54,226 nt of DNA from Deltaproteobacteria bacterium. Lineage in GTDB: Bacteria; Desulfobacterota; Desulfobacteria; Desulfobacterales; UBA2156. This document shows positions 24,799 to 33,512 of this stretch, piece after piece (within the stretch, counting starts at the first letter, position 1; the number at the start of each line of letters is the position of its first letter). A program made the translations under genes and the position numbers. The notes below the pieces were generated by a model, which was not told where the DNA came from, did not search any database, and worked only from the letters and a program-made list of their open reading frames with translations. Where the stretch lies: contig JAFDGC010000023.1 in assembly GCA_019309485.1 (NCBI GenBank), forward strand, positions 1 to 54,226, given 5' to 3'.

Positions 24799-27393
24799 AT
24801 GACCGAATCGAAATTGCGCGAGAAATCCGGGATAGACGCCCGGGAGATCGTGGAAGCGGTGGAATCGGGTGCCCGCAATCCCACCGGTGCAGTTTCCAAA
24901 AAGATTCTGTTTTTCGTACCCTTGGCCTGGAGTCTTTTTCAACTCTGGTATGCATCCCCCCTTCCCTTCATATTCAACATTCTTGTCTTCAACTCCACCG
25001 AGGCTCGGGCGATTCACTTGGCCTTCGCCATGTTCCTGTCTTATACGGCCTATCCCACATTTAAATCGTCACCGAAAAACTACATTCCGGTCCAGGACTG
25101 GGCCGTGGCGCTCTTGGCCGCCTTTTGCGCCGCATATTTGTTTATTTTCTACGAAGGGCTTTCCGACCGGCCGGGGAATCCCACCACCTTCGACCTGGTG
25201 GTGGGGGTGGCCGGCATGCTTTTTCTCCTGGAAGCCACCCGCCGGGCCCTGGGGCCGCCGTTGATGGTGGTGGCCGGCATTTTCATCGTCTACACGTTCG
25301 GCGGGTCCTACATGCCCGATGTCATCTCCCACAAGGGGGCCAGCCTGTCCAAGGGAATGTCCCATTATTGGTTGTCCACCGAGGGCGTTTACGGGGTCGC
25401 CCTGGGGGTTTCCACCAGCATGGTCTTCATGTTCGTTCTTTTCGGCTCCCTTCTGGAGACCGCCGGCGCCGGGAATTATTTCATTCGGGTGGCGTTTGCG
25501 GGCCTGGGGCACCTGCGCGGTGGTCCGGCAAAAGCGGCGGTGGTTTCTTCGGGGATGACCGGCCTGGTTTCCGGATCCTCCATCGCCAACGTGGTTACCA
25601 CCGGCACATTCACCATTCCGCTCATGAAAAAAGTGGGATTCTCCCCGGAAAAGGCCGGCGCGGTGGAGGTGGCCGCCTCCACCAACGGGCAGTTAATGCC
25701 TCCGGTGATGGGGGCCGCCGCCTTTTTGATGGTGGAATACGTCGGCATCTCCTACATTGAAGTCATCAAACACGCCTTTTTGCCGGCCGTCATTTCCTAT
25801 ATCGCCCTGGTCTACCTGGTGCATCTCGAAGCCTGTAAGATGGGACTCAAGGGGCTGCCAAAGCTCGTGACCCGGTCCTTTCCCCAAAAGGTGCTCATGT
25901 TCGTCATGACGATCCTTTTTCTCATTGTCATGGGCGGGGCCACCTATTACGGCATCGGCTGGATCAAGATTGCAGCCGGCGGTGCGGCCAAGTACATCGT
26001 GGCCGTCATCATTTTCGGCGCATACCTGCTGCTCCTCTGGTATGCCTGCAGGGTGCCGGAACTGGAGGCCAGCCACAAAATGGAAAAGCTGCCTCCCCTG
26101 GGCTCCACCGCCCAGGCCGGCTACTTTTTTCTCTTGCCCATCGTGGTGCTCATGTGGTGTCTGGTGGTGGAGCGCCTTTCTCCGTCGTTGTCCGCCTTCT
26201 GGGCCACCGTACTCCTGATCTTCGTCGTGGTGACCCAGCGGCCCCTGAAGGGGGTCTTCCGGAAGGCCACGGGCGACGAGTTTGCCTTCAAACGTGGACT
26301 GGCCGATTTAATCACCGGTATGGTCAGCGGCGCCCGGAACATGATCGGTATCGGCGTGGCCACGGCGGCGGCCGGTATCGTGGTGGGGACGGTGACCCTC
26401 ACCGGCATCGGCCTGGTCATGACCCAGTTTGTGGAGTTCATTTCCGGCGGGAATCTGATGCTGATCCTGCTTTTTACGGCCGTGATCAGCCTCATGCTCG
26501 GGATGGGGCTTCCCACCACGGCCAATTATATCGTGGTGTCGACCCTCATGGCCCCGGTCATCGTCAACTTGGGCGCGGAAAACGGGTTGATCGTGCCGCT
26601 GATTGCTGTGCACATGTTCGTCTTTTACTTCGGGATCCTAGCGGACGATACCCCGCCGGTGGGGCTGGCCGCCTTTGCCGCGTCGGGAATCTCGGGGGGG
26701 GACCCGATCCGCACCGGGATCCAGGGATTCAGTTACGACATCCGGACGGCGGTATTGCCCTTTCTGTTTATTTTCAACAACGAGCTATTGATGATCGGTA
26801 TCGGCACGTGGTTTCATTTTATCATCGTAGTGGTGGCGGCCATAATTGCCATGCTTATGTTTGCCGCCGCGACCCGGGGCTTTTGGTTGACCAAAAGCCG
26901 TATCTGGGAAAGTGTGGCGCTCCTCCTGGTGACCTTTACCCTCCTGCGGCCCGGATTCTGGTGGGACAAGGTGTATCCGGAGTTTACGAAGGCGACGCCG
27001 ACCCAGCTCGAACAGATCGTAGAGGAAGTGTCCCCCGGTACACAGTTGGCCATGTGGGTCAAGGGGGAAAAATTCGATGGGACCAAGTATTCCAAGGTGG
27101 TGGTATTACAAGTCGGGGACGCGGCTACCGGAAAAGAACGACTGTCCGCCATGGGTTTTGAAACTCGAACCGAAGAGGGGAAGGTCATGGTGGATATCGT
27201 CTCGTTTGCCAGTCCGGCGGAGAAGGCCGGCATGGATTTCGATCAAGAGATCCTCAATATCCTGGTGCCCAATGACCGCCCCCCCAAACAGATCATGTTT
27301 ATTCCGGCCATTGTCCTGCTGGCCCTGATCTACCGGCTCCAGCGCGGCCGTTTGAGAAAACAGGATGCGGCCGCCGCGGCCGCTGCCGGATGA
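24799..27393 (+). CDS. TRAP transporter fused permease (4TM/12TM) with C-terminal soluble domain
   Basis: The 864-residue product is a fused small-plus-large TRAP permease. Numerous hydrophobic helices fill about residues 30-720, and the large-subunit motif MLGMGLPTTANYIVVSTLMAP lies near 565. The last 150 residues are mostly soluble, with a PDZ-like stretch FASPAEKAGMDFDQEILNI, then one more hydrophobic helix (IMFIPAIVLLALIY), the layout of fused TRAP permeases with a DUF3394-type end. It sits in the inner membrane and takes up substrate with sodium or protons. It overlaps nothing but is followed by the stress protein at 27444. Confidence 0.93.
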   Translation: MTESKLREKSGIDAREIVEAVESGARNPTGAVSKKILFFVPLAWSLFQLWYASPLPFIFNILVFNSTEARAIHLAFAMFLSYTAYPTFKSSPKNYIPVQDWAVALLAAFCAAYLFIFYEGLSDRPGNPTTFDLVVGVAGMLFLLEATRRALGPPLMVVAGIFIVYTFGGSYMPDVISHKGASLSKGMSHYWLSTEGVYGVALGVSTSMVFMFVLFGSLLETAGAGNYFIRVAFAGLGHLRGGPAKAAVVSSGMTGLVSGSSIANVVTTGTFTIPLMKKVGFSPEKAGAVEVAASTNGQLMPPVMGAAAFLMVEYVGISYIEVIKHAFLPAVISYIALVYLVHLEACKMGLKGLPKLVTRSFPQKVLMFVMTILFLIVMGGATYYGIGWIKIAAGGAAKYIVAVIIFGAYLLLLWYACRVPELEASHKMEKLPPLGSTAQAGYFFLLPIVVLMWCLVVERLSPSLSAFWATVLLIFVVVTQRPLKGVFRKATGDEFAFKRGLADLITGMVSGARNMIGIGVATAAAGIVVGTVTLTGIGLVMTQFVEFISGGNLMLILLFTAVISLMLGMGLPTTANYIVVSTLMAPVIVNLGAENGLIVPLIAVHMFVFYFGILADDTPPVGLAAFAASGISGGDPIRTGIQGFSYDIRTAVLPFLFIFNNELLMIGIGTWFHFIIVVVAAIIAMLMFAAATRGFWLTKSRIWESVALLLVTFTLLRPGFWWDKVYPEFTKATPTQLEQIVEEVSPGTQLAMWVKGEKFDGTKYSKVVVLQVGDAATGKERLSAMGFETRTEEGKVMVDIVSFASPAEKAGMDFDQEILNILVPNDRPPKQIMFIPAIVLLALIYRLQRGRLRKQDAAAAAAAG

Positions 27394-27443
27394 AGGGATA
27401 CGCATCCGGCAAGACCGGAATCCGTCGTGAAGGAAAAAAAGAA

Positions 27444-27902
27444 ATGAACGATCAACACCTGTCGCCCTTTACGAAAATTCTCGTGCCTGTGGATATCGAT
27501 CATTCAGAGGCCGCCACCGCCGTGTACCGCAAGGCCGAAGAGATTGCCGGGTGCTGCAAGGCGGAAATACGGCTGCTTATCGTGATGCCGGGGTTCGGTA
27601 TGCCCATCGTGGCCTCCTTTATTTCCGAGCAACTGCAAAAAGAAATCTACGATCAATGCAAGGCCTCCCTGGAAGACTTCATCCAAAAGACGTGTAAAGA
27701 AGAAGTAACGTATCACATCCGGATGGGGAAGAATTGGGAGGAAATTCTGAAAGAGGCGGCCGAGTGGGGGGCGGACCTGATTATCGTGTATCATAATCGA
27801 CATCGGGAAATCAATGAGGTGTTCAGTCGCTCCTGTACCCAACGGGTCACCGATCACGCCGATTGTTCGGTGTTGCGTTTGAGAAATATACAAGGTTTGT
27901 GA
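27444..27902 (+). CDS. universal stress protein A family protein
   Basis: I choose ATG 27444 after AAGGAAAAAAAGAA, giving 152 residues; an upstream in-frame ATG at 27390 overlaps the permease stop and has no better site. The fold starts TKILVPVDIDHSEAA and ends in a UspA-like region with GADLIIVYHNRHR. The usual ATP-binding G-2x-G-9x-GS motif is not visible, so it is probably of the non-ATP-binding type. Placement between TRAP transporter genes is common for this family, and a link to transporter regulation has been reported for TeaD in Halomonas. Confidence 0.85.
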   Translation: MNDQHLSPFTKILVPVDIDHSEAATAVYRKAEEIAGCCKAEIRLLIVMPGFGMPIVASFISEQLQKEIYDQCKASLEDFIQKTCKEEVTYHIRMGKNWEEILKEAAEWGADLIIVYHNRHREINEVFSRSCTQRVTDHADCSVLRLRNIQGL

Positions 27903-27938
27903 TCGCCCCATGCCCATGTTCCTGATGGAAGGGAAGAA

Positions 27939-28943
27939 ATGATGCGTACCCGAAAGCCTGCAAAAACAGTCCGTTTGCAGCGTCTTTTTTTCATCGGTCT
28001 TTTCGCCGTTGCCTTTTCTACGGTTCACGGTACGGGCATTCAAGGCGCATGGGGAAAGGACTTGCTCCTGGGTACCGATGGCCCCGGAACTTTTTCTTAT
28101 TTTGCGGGGCGTAAGGTTTCGCGGGTCATCAATCGGGAGGTCAAGGGGGTGACGTGCACCGGCGTCCCGACCCCCGATCCGGTGCATATGCTCACCAATC
28201 TGAGAACCGGATCCCTGGATGTCGTTTTAGTCGATTCCCGCACACTTTTTGACGCTTTTCGGCAAAAGGGGCGTTTTCGATACATGGATATCCCTTTTGA
28301 TAATCTACGGATACTCTGCCCGTTGTATGAAATGCCCCTGACACTGGTGGTCAGAAAAGACGCCGGCATCCGTGTACTGGATGATCTGAGGAAAAAGCGA
28401 GTCAACATCGGCGCCCCGGGGTCCTCAAATCGTGGGGCTGCGGATATATTGTTCGCCGCCAAAGGCTGGACCCGAAACGATTTTTCCCTTGTGGGGGAAT
28501 TGCCCGATTCCCAGGGACAAGATGCCATGGCCTTTTGCCATGGCACGGTCCAGGCGATGGTCTCCATCGGCGTGCATCCCAATGCCGCTCTCAAACAGTT
28601 GTTGCAGCTTTGCGCCTCGCGCTTCATCCCCATGAATGATGCGGATATTCAACGCCGGGTCGCGTTGCATCCGGCGTATTCCAGAATGGTTATCGAGGCG
28701 GGGACCTATCTCGGGCAAGGCGAAGCCGTGGAAACCTTCGGGATCCAGGGGATGCTGGTGACGACCGAGGAACTGAATGAAAAGGTCGCCCTTGGGATCG
28801 TAACGGCGTTGTACAACAATTCCGAACGCCTTCGAAGCGCGCATCCGGCCTTGTCCCCGGCGCTCCCCGAAACGGTCGGGGCACGCACCATGGAAATTCC
28901 CTTTCATCCCGGTGCCGCCCGGTATTATCAAACGCATCGATAA
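27939..28943 (+). CDS. second TAXI-family substrate-binding protein
   Basis: The 334-residue product has a basic N-terminus and a hydrophobic signal segment (LQRLFFIGLFAVAFSTV, about 16-32). The mature part begins LLLGTDGPGTFSYFAGRKVSRVI and includes KKRVNIGAPGSSNRGAADIL, parallel to [20 protein letters not shown] in the protein at 23613, so the two are paralogues. Sequence identity is low, which suggests another ligand. It may share the same permease, since no second permease gene follows. The start has GGAAGAA upstream and a terminator follows the stop. Confidence 0.87.
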   Translation: MMRTRKPAKTVRLQRLFFIGLFAVAFSTVHGTGIQGAWGKDLLLGTDGPGTFSYFAGRKVSRVINREVKGVTCTGVPTPDPVHMLTNLRTGSLDVVLVDSRTLFDAFRQKGRFRYMDIPFDNLRILCPLYEMPLTLVVRKDAGIRVLDDLRKKRVNIGAPGSSNRGAADILFAAKGWTRNDFSLVGELPDSQGQDAMAFCHGTVQAMVSIGVHPNAALKQLLQLCASRFIPMNDADIQRRVALHPAYSRMVIEAGTYLGQGEAVETFGIQGMLVTTEELNEKVALGIVTALYNNSERLRSAHPALSPALPETVGARTMEIPFHPGAARYYQTHR

Positions 28944-28955
28944 AAGGTCAAAGAG

Positions 28956-28990
28956 TGCCCGCACTTTTTAGCGGCCGGGCATTTTTATTT
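28956..28990 (+). terminator. rho-independent terminator after the second TAXI gene
   Basis: TGCCCG (28956-28961) pairs with CGGGCA (28976-28981), followed by TTTTTATTT. It separates the transporter genes from the ligase gene at 29035. Confidence 0.75.
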
Positions 28991-29034
28991 CTCGCTGCCG
29001 GAAACGGCTTTTTTTTAAATGACTGGAACCCACG

Positions 29035-30333
29035 ATGATCCTGAAGACGCAGTTAAAAGACATAGATGTTGCAAAAATTTTTTTTACGGATATCAACGGC
29101 CGTATCATGAGCCTGTCTTTCAACCCGCAGCGCATCGAAAGCATCCTGGAAAACGGAATCGGTTTCGACGGCAGTTCCATCGCCGGGTATGCGCGGGTGG
29201 AAAACAGCGACCGGCTGTTGTTTCCGGATCCTTCCAGCTTCAAAAAAATCCCTTTTTCCGATGGGACCGTTGGATTTTTTACGGGAAAAATTTACAATGC
29301 ACCGGAGATACGATCTCCGGCGGATCCCCGGGCCGTTTTGGAAAAGGTCCTGAACGAAGCCGAAGCGGATCATGGGTATCGATTCACGATCGGTCCGGAA
29401 CATGAATTTTTCCTTCTGTCAAAGGAAAGCCGGGAAGCCCCGGTGCATTCCGACGCTGCTGGATATTTTCAGTCCGCTCCCCATGACAAAGGCGAACCGG
29501 TCCGGCGGCGCATTGTCGATACCTTGAAAAGATGCGGCATCGAATTCGAAAAGACGCATCATGAAGTCACCTCGTCCCAGCACGAAATCAACCTGGAGCC
29601 CGCCGCACCCCTGTGGGCCGCCGACAGGACAGTACTGGTCAACCACGTCATCCATACGATTGCTTCTGAAATGGGGTTTTATGCCTCTTTCATGCCCAAA
29701 CCGTTTGATCACTTCAACCGGAATGCGTTCCACGTGCACCTGTCCATGCAGGATCGACAAGGGAAGAATCTTTTTTACGAAAAAGGCGCTCCTTTTGATC
29801 TCAGCCCACTTGCCCGGCGGTTCATCGGCGGGATATTGGAATACGCCAGGGAAGCCTCCATCGTCATGGCGTCCACGAACAATTCCTATAAGGCCTATGT
29901 CATCGAGCGGGAAGCCCCCGTTGTCCGGGGATGGGGATATGCCAATCGGAGTTCCATGGTGCGGATTCCCCGTTGCGAGGCGCCCCAGAGCACCCGGATC
30001 GAACTGAGGAACCCGGACCCGGCCGGGAATGTGTATTTGCAGTTGGCGGTTTTGATCGCCATGGGGATACGCGGCATCAAGGAAAAACGGGACTGCGGGA
30101 AACCCGATACGGGGAGCACATACAAAAAAGCGTATCAACAACGGGTGTACAATCGACGGTTTTTACCCCGGTCCCTCTTCGAAGCCCTCATGGAGGCCGA
30201 GCGGAGCCGGTTTCTCAAAGAGGTGCTCGGCGAACGGGTCTTTGAAAACTATTTGGCCGTCAAAATCCGGGAATGGGAATTGCACCGCACTGGTGTCACC
30301 CCTCTGGAACACCGAATGTATCTGAACGTATAG
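29035..30333 (+). CDS. glutamine synthetase-family ligase
   Basis: The 432-residue product has the GS beta-grasp start with GFDGSSIAGYARVENSDR (about 43-60), catalytic-domain metal Glu motifs GPEHEFFLL and HHEVTSSQHEINLEP, the Mg site FMPKPFDHFNRNAFHVHLSM, the substrate loop NNSYKAYVIEREAPVVRGWG and RNPDPAGNVYLQLAV. The length is close to the short glutamine synthetases, but the loop differs from the canonical NSYKRLVPGYEAP of ammonia-assimilating GlnA, so it may join glutamate to another amine. It is directly followed, 6 bases on, by the aminomutase gene, so the two likely form one operon. Confidence 0.88.
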   Translation: MILKTQLKDIDVAKIFFTDINGRIMSLSFNPQRIESILENGIGFDGSSIAGYARVENSDRLLFPDPSSFKKIPFSDGTVGFFTGKIYNAPEIRSPADPRAVLEKVLNEAEADHGYRFTIGPEHEFFLLSKESREAPVHSDAAGYFQSAPHDKGEPVRRRIVDTLKRCGIEFEKTHHEVTSSQHEINLEPAAPLWAADRTVLVNHVIHTIASEMGFYASFMPKPFDHFNRNAFHVHLSMQDRQGKNLFYEKGAPFDLSPLARRFIGGILEYAREASIVMASTNNSYKAYVIEREAPVVRGWGYANRSSMVRIPRCEAPQSTRIELRNPDPAGNVYLQLAVLIAMGIRGIKEKRDCGKPDTGSTYKKAYQQRVYNRRFLPRSLFEALMEAERSRFLKEVLGERVFENYLAVKIREWELHRTGVTPLEHRMYLNV

Positions 30334-30339
30334 AAAGGA

Positions 30340-31422
30340 ATGTATCAAATGGAAGCATGGATGGAACAGCTTCAAGAAAGCGTCGATACCTTGGATCGGC
30401 TCAAAACCATGATCAATGTTACGGCCGAAGAGGAATACGCCATTGCCGCTTTGAAGACGCGGTGGGGATCCACCCCTTATTTTGTATCCTTGATGGATCG
30501 CGACGATCCCGGTTGTCCCATTCGAAAACAGGTGATTCCTTCCTTGAAGGAAAAAGAAAACGTCCACGGAATCCCCAATTATTTAATTTGGAAGGAAAAC
30601 CGGGATACCGAGGAGATCCGTCCGGACAGCATCGCCCGGCAATACAATGACCGCATTGCCTTCACCGTCACCGACATGTGCGCCAACTACTGCCGCCATT
30701 GTTTTCGAAAAGAACTTGTGGTGGATCGGGATCTGAAACTGCGCATGGATGTGGAGGAAGGCCTCCGGTGGATCCGGGAGCATGAAGAAATTCGGGATGT
30801 GCTGATTACCGGCGGGGATCCGTTTATCCTTTCGGACGACAAGATCGATTATCTGATCCGCAAGCTCCGTGAAATCCCGCACATTGAAATGATCCGATTC
30901 GGCACCCGCACCCCCATTGTTTTACCCCAACGGATCACGACGGGACTCCAACGCGTGCTGGAGGGCTTTCACCGGGTACCCATCTGGGTCAATACCCAGT
31001 GCAACCATCCCAAGGAAATCACGGAGGAAACGGCCCGGGCGGTCTATGACCTGCTGCGCTGCGGCGTCAACGTGGGCAACCAGGCTGTTTTACTCAAAGG
31101 GATCAATGATGATGTCCAGACATTTAAAGCCCTGCATCAAAAGCTGTTGTCCATCCGCATCCGGCCCTATTATGTCTTTTATTGCGAGCCGGCCCCGGGG
31201 ATCGACCATTTTCGGACACCGGTGGAAAAGGGCGCCGAACTCATCAGAGACGCCATCCGCGGCCACACCACGGGGCTGGCACAGCCCATGTATGTCATCG
31301 CCACCAATATCGGAAAGATTCCGCTGATGCCCGACTACTACATCGTCGACAAAGACGAAAAAGAATATACTTTAAGAAATTATCAGGGAAAATTAACGCG
31401 CATGCCGAACATTCAGGAGTAA
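30340..31422 (+). CDS. lysine 2,3-aminomutase (KamA) family radical SAM enzyme
   Basis: The 360-residue product has the radical SAM cluster motif CANYCRHC (Cys114, Cys118, Cys121) and the KamA end sequence LRNYQGKLTRMP. PLP-binding and subfamily stretches such as DVLITGGDPFILSDDKIDYL and NTQCNHPKEITEETA are present. At the two positions that bind the substrate side chain in lysine 2,3-aminomutase it has Asp in KGINDD (kept) and Glu in FYCEPAPG (Asp in lysine enzymes), by my hand alignment. This fits a basic substrate better than glutamate. It is shorter than clostridial KamA (416). Start 30340 or 30349. Confidence 0.85.
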   Translation: MYQMEAWMEQLQESVDTLDRLKTMINVTAEEEYAIAALKTRWGSTPYFVSLMDRDDPGCPIRKQVIPSLKEKENVHGIPNYLIWKENRDTEEIRPDSIARQYNDRIAFTVTDMCANYCRHCFRKELVVDRDLKLRMDVEEGLRWIREHEEIRDVLITGGDPFILSDDKIDYLIRKLREIPHIEMIRFGTRTPIVLPQRITTGLQRVLEGFHRVPIWVNTQCNHPKEITEETARAVYDLLRCGVNVGNQAVLLKGINDDVQTFKALHQKLLSIRIRPYYVFYCEPAPGIDHFRTPVEKGAELIRDAIRGHTTGLAQPMYVIATNIGKIPLMPDYYIVDKDEKEYTLRNYQGKLTRMPNIQE

Positions 31423-31507
31423 GGCCCGGGAAATACGCGTTTTGTCATGCGTGCAGGCCCGCAGATCAGCAACCGGCGGCGTGTTTTACGCTTTATGGAG
31501 AAGACGA

Positions 31508-31732
31508 ATGGAAAAAACAGCAAAAATGATGCTCGATCTTGAAATGGTCAATACCCTCAACGCCGAAGGGTGCCCGGCCTGCGGGAAGAAGTTTTCACTG
31601 GGGGATACGGTGGTGCTGGCCTGCGGCGCCTGGGAGGGCCGTCCCAAGTATATACATGAAAACGAAGCGGTCTATGATACGAAGACCCGCACGTACGTGG
31701 AGCGCCGGCGTTATGAGGCTGGGTTGGGGTAG
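31508..31732 (+). CDS. small Cys-containing protein, 74 aa
   Basis: The ATG at 31508 follows GGAGAAGACGA. The 74-residue product holds CPACGKKFSLGDTVVLACGAW, i.e. a CxxC pair and a third Cys about 17 residues on, then HENEAVYDTKTRTYVERRRYEAG. I do not recognise a named family; the pattern suggests a small zinc-binding protein. It is convergent with amrS, 15 bases apart. Confidence 0.6.
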   Translation: MEKTAKMMLDLEMVNTLNAEGCPACGKKFSLGDTVVLACGAWEGRPKYIHENEAVYDTKTRTYVERRRYEAGLG

Positions 31733-31747
31733 AAGACCGGCGGCCGG

Positions 31748-32764
31748 TCAGTCCCAGACCCCCTCGATTACCGTATCGCATTGGGGACAACGCCCGGCGT
31801 CGAGGGTGTTTTTGTTCACGAAAAAACCCCACCGATCGATGAGCAGGGCCCTGCATGACGGGCAGAAGGTCTTTTCCCCGTTCTCGCCGGGGACGTTCCC
31901 CAGATAGACGTATTTCAAGCCGGCGTCGATACCGATTTGTCGGGCCCGGGTGAGTGTCTGCACCGGGGTGACGGGGCGGTCCGTGAGCCGATAAGTGGGA
32001 TGAAACCGGCTGATGTGCCACGGCGTTCCCGGCCCGAGAGATTCCGACAGAAAGGCGGCCATTTCCTTTAACTCTCCGGGATCGTCGTTGAGGCCCGGGA
32101 TCAACAGGGTGGTCACCTCCACGAAGATGCCCTTTTTCTTCATGTGGACGAGGTTTTCTTTGACCGGTTCGAGCCGGGCGCCGCAATGTTCTTTGTAAAA
32201 AGCGTCCCGAAACGCCTTGAGGTCCACGTTGGCGGCGTCCAGGACGGGATGGATCCGGTCCAGGGCCTCCCGGGTCATATACCCGTTGGTGACAAAAACG
32301 TTTTTCAGCCCTTTCTCGGCGGCCAGGCGGGCGGTATCGTATGCAAATTCAAAGAATATGGTGGGTTCCGTATAGGTGTAGGCAATACTGGCACATCCGG
32401 TTTGACCGGCGGCATCCACCACTTCCCGGGGGCTCGCCTTCTTCCCTAGAATCGTCCCTCCCCGCGCTGAAGGCATCTGGGAGATGTCGGCGTTCTGACA
32501 AAAATCGCACTTGAAATTGCACCCCGGGGTGGCGATGGAATAGGATAGGGTGCCGGGCAGAAAATGGAAAAGCGGTTTCTTCTCGATGGGATCCACGTTT
32601 CGGGCGACAAGCTTCCCATAGACCCGGGTTTTCAACACACCGGATGCGTTTTCGCGAACGCCGCAGATGCCGCGCTTGCCGTCGCCGATGAGGCACCGGT
32701 GATTGCAAAGGCGGCACCGGACCGATGCCTGGTCCGTCGATTTTTCGTAAAAAAGGGCTTCCAT
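31748..32764 (-). CDS. amrS: AmrS-type radical SAM enzyme (AmmeMemoRadiSam system)
   Basis: The 338-residue product has an N-terminal Cys-rich segment (Cys17, Cys20, Cys24 and Cys34 in CRLCNHRCLIGDGKRGICG) and the radical SAM motif CNFKCDFC (Cys82, Cys86, Cys89), then the pyruvate-formate-lyase-activase-like core with AYTYTEPTIFFEFAYDTA. A C-terminal zinc-like tail with CPSCRALL and CPQCD follows. AmrS is one of three parts of the AmmeMemoRadiSam system, with AMMECR1 and Memo; neither partner is in this window. The start overlaps no gene and the methyltransferase stop is 4 bases upstream. Confidence 0.92.
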   Translation of the reverse strand: MEALFYEKSTDQASVRCRLCNHRCLIGDGKRGICGVRENASGVLKTRVYGKLVARNVDPIEKKPLFHFLPGTLSYSIATPGCNFKCDFCQNADISQMPSARGGTILGKKASPREVVDAAGQTGCASIAYTYTEPTIFFEFAYDTARLAAEKGLKNVFVTNGYMTREALDRIHPVLDAANVDLKAFRDAFYKEHCGARLEPVKENLVHMKKKGIFVEVTTLLIPGLNDDPGELKEMAAFLSESLGPGTPWHISRFHPTYRLTDRPVTPVQTLTRARQIGIDAGLKYVYLGNVPGENGEKTFCPSCRALLIDRWGFFVNKNTLDAGRCPQCDTVIEGVWD

Positions 32765-32768
32765 GGGC

Positions 32769-33512
32769 TTATCCTGCCAGTGGCGTGGCGGTGCGCTGGC
32801 CGTACTCCAGGGGGAGGGGGCGGGCCCGGAAACGGGGGGAAAGGGTCACCGAGACGGCGGCAAAGGCCCCGAAGGGGCACCGGCGGATCATGGGGGAGGC
32901 TTCGATCCTGCGTGCCATCCGCCCTGAGGCAATCGGAAGTTCACATACGGTCCGCCATGATACGGGAACTTTCCCCAAAAGGGAGAAGATCATCCGCTTG
33001 ATCTCCCAAACACTGAAAAAGCGGGCCCGATTGTAAATGCTGGGGGTAAAAATTCCCTGAATGCGGCGCTTGACGCCTTTAAGGGCATACCGGTTCAACA
33101 CGCCGATCATCACGCGGTTTTTGCCCACCCGGAAGGCTTCTTCGAGGGCCTTTTCCGGGATCTCCACGAACTCGAGGGTGGTGATCAGGCACGCATAATG
33201 GAACGCATTATCCTCAAAGGGAAGGTCTTCGGCAACCCCCCGATGTAGATCTCCCCGGTTCCCCAAGGTCTGAGAAGCGATATCGAGCATGTACGGTGAA
33301 GGATCGATCCCCGTGACATGGAGGTTCTGCTCCGCGAATAAGGACAGGTGAAATCCGGTGCCGCACCCGATATCGAGAAGGGTTTCTCCGGGAAGGGGCC
33401 TGAGCAAGTCAAGGATCACCCGGGTTTGATGCTCCAGGGTGGCCCGGTTTTTCGAATCCGACACCCACGCTTTGTACGCCTGAGCATCCTGAAAGTCAAA
33501 AACATGCCCCAT
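32769..33512 (-). CDS. class I SAM-dependent methyltransferase
   Basis: The 247-residue product has the SAM-binding motif I LLDIGCGTGFHLSLF (about 45-59), motif II GIDPSPYMLDIAS, and DLPFEDNAFHYACLITTLEFVE in the place of motifs III and IV. The mid-sequence segment VMIGVLNRYALKGVKRRIQ is typical of the UbiE/COQ5-like group. The substrate is unknown. It is upstream of amrS on the same strand with 4 bases between, so the pair is probably cotranscribed. The last 65 residues are poorly matched to the core family. Confidence 0.85.
   Translation of the reverse strand: MGHVFDFQDAQAYKAWVSDSKNRATLEHQTRVILDLLRPLPGETLLDIGCGTGFHLSLFAEQNLHVTGIDPSPYMLDIASQTLGNRGDLHRGVAEDLPFEDNAFHYACLITTLEFVEIPEKALEEAFRVGKNRVMIGVLNRYALKGVKRRIQGIFTPSIYNRARFFSVWEIKRMIFSLLGKVPVSWRTVCELPIASGRMARRIEASPMIRRCPFGAFAAVSVTLSPRFRARPLPLEYGQRTATPLAG

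Noticed and set aside
30340-31422. glutamate 2,3-aminomutase and beta-glutamine synthesis as a firm call
   Set aside because: The residues at the two side-chain-binding positions (Asp and Glu by hand alignment) differ from Lys and Asn described for the glutamate enzyme; kept only as an option in the findings.
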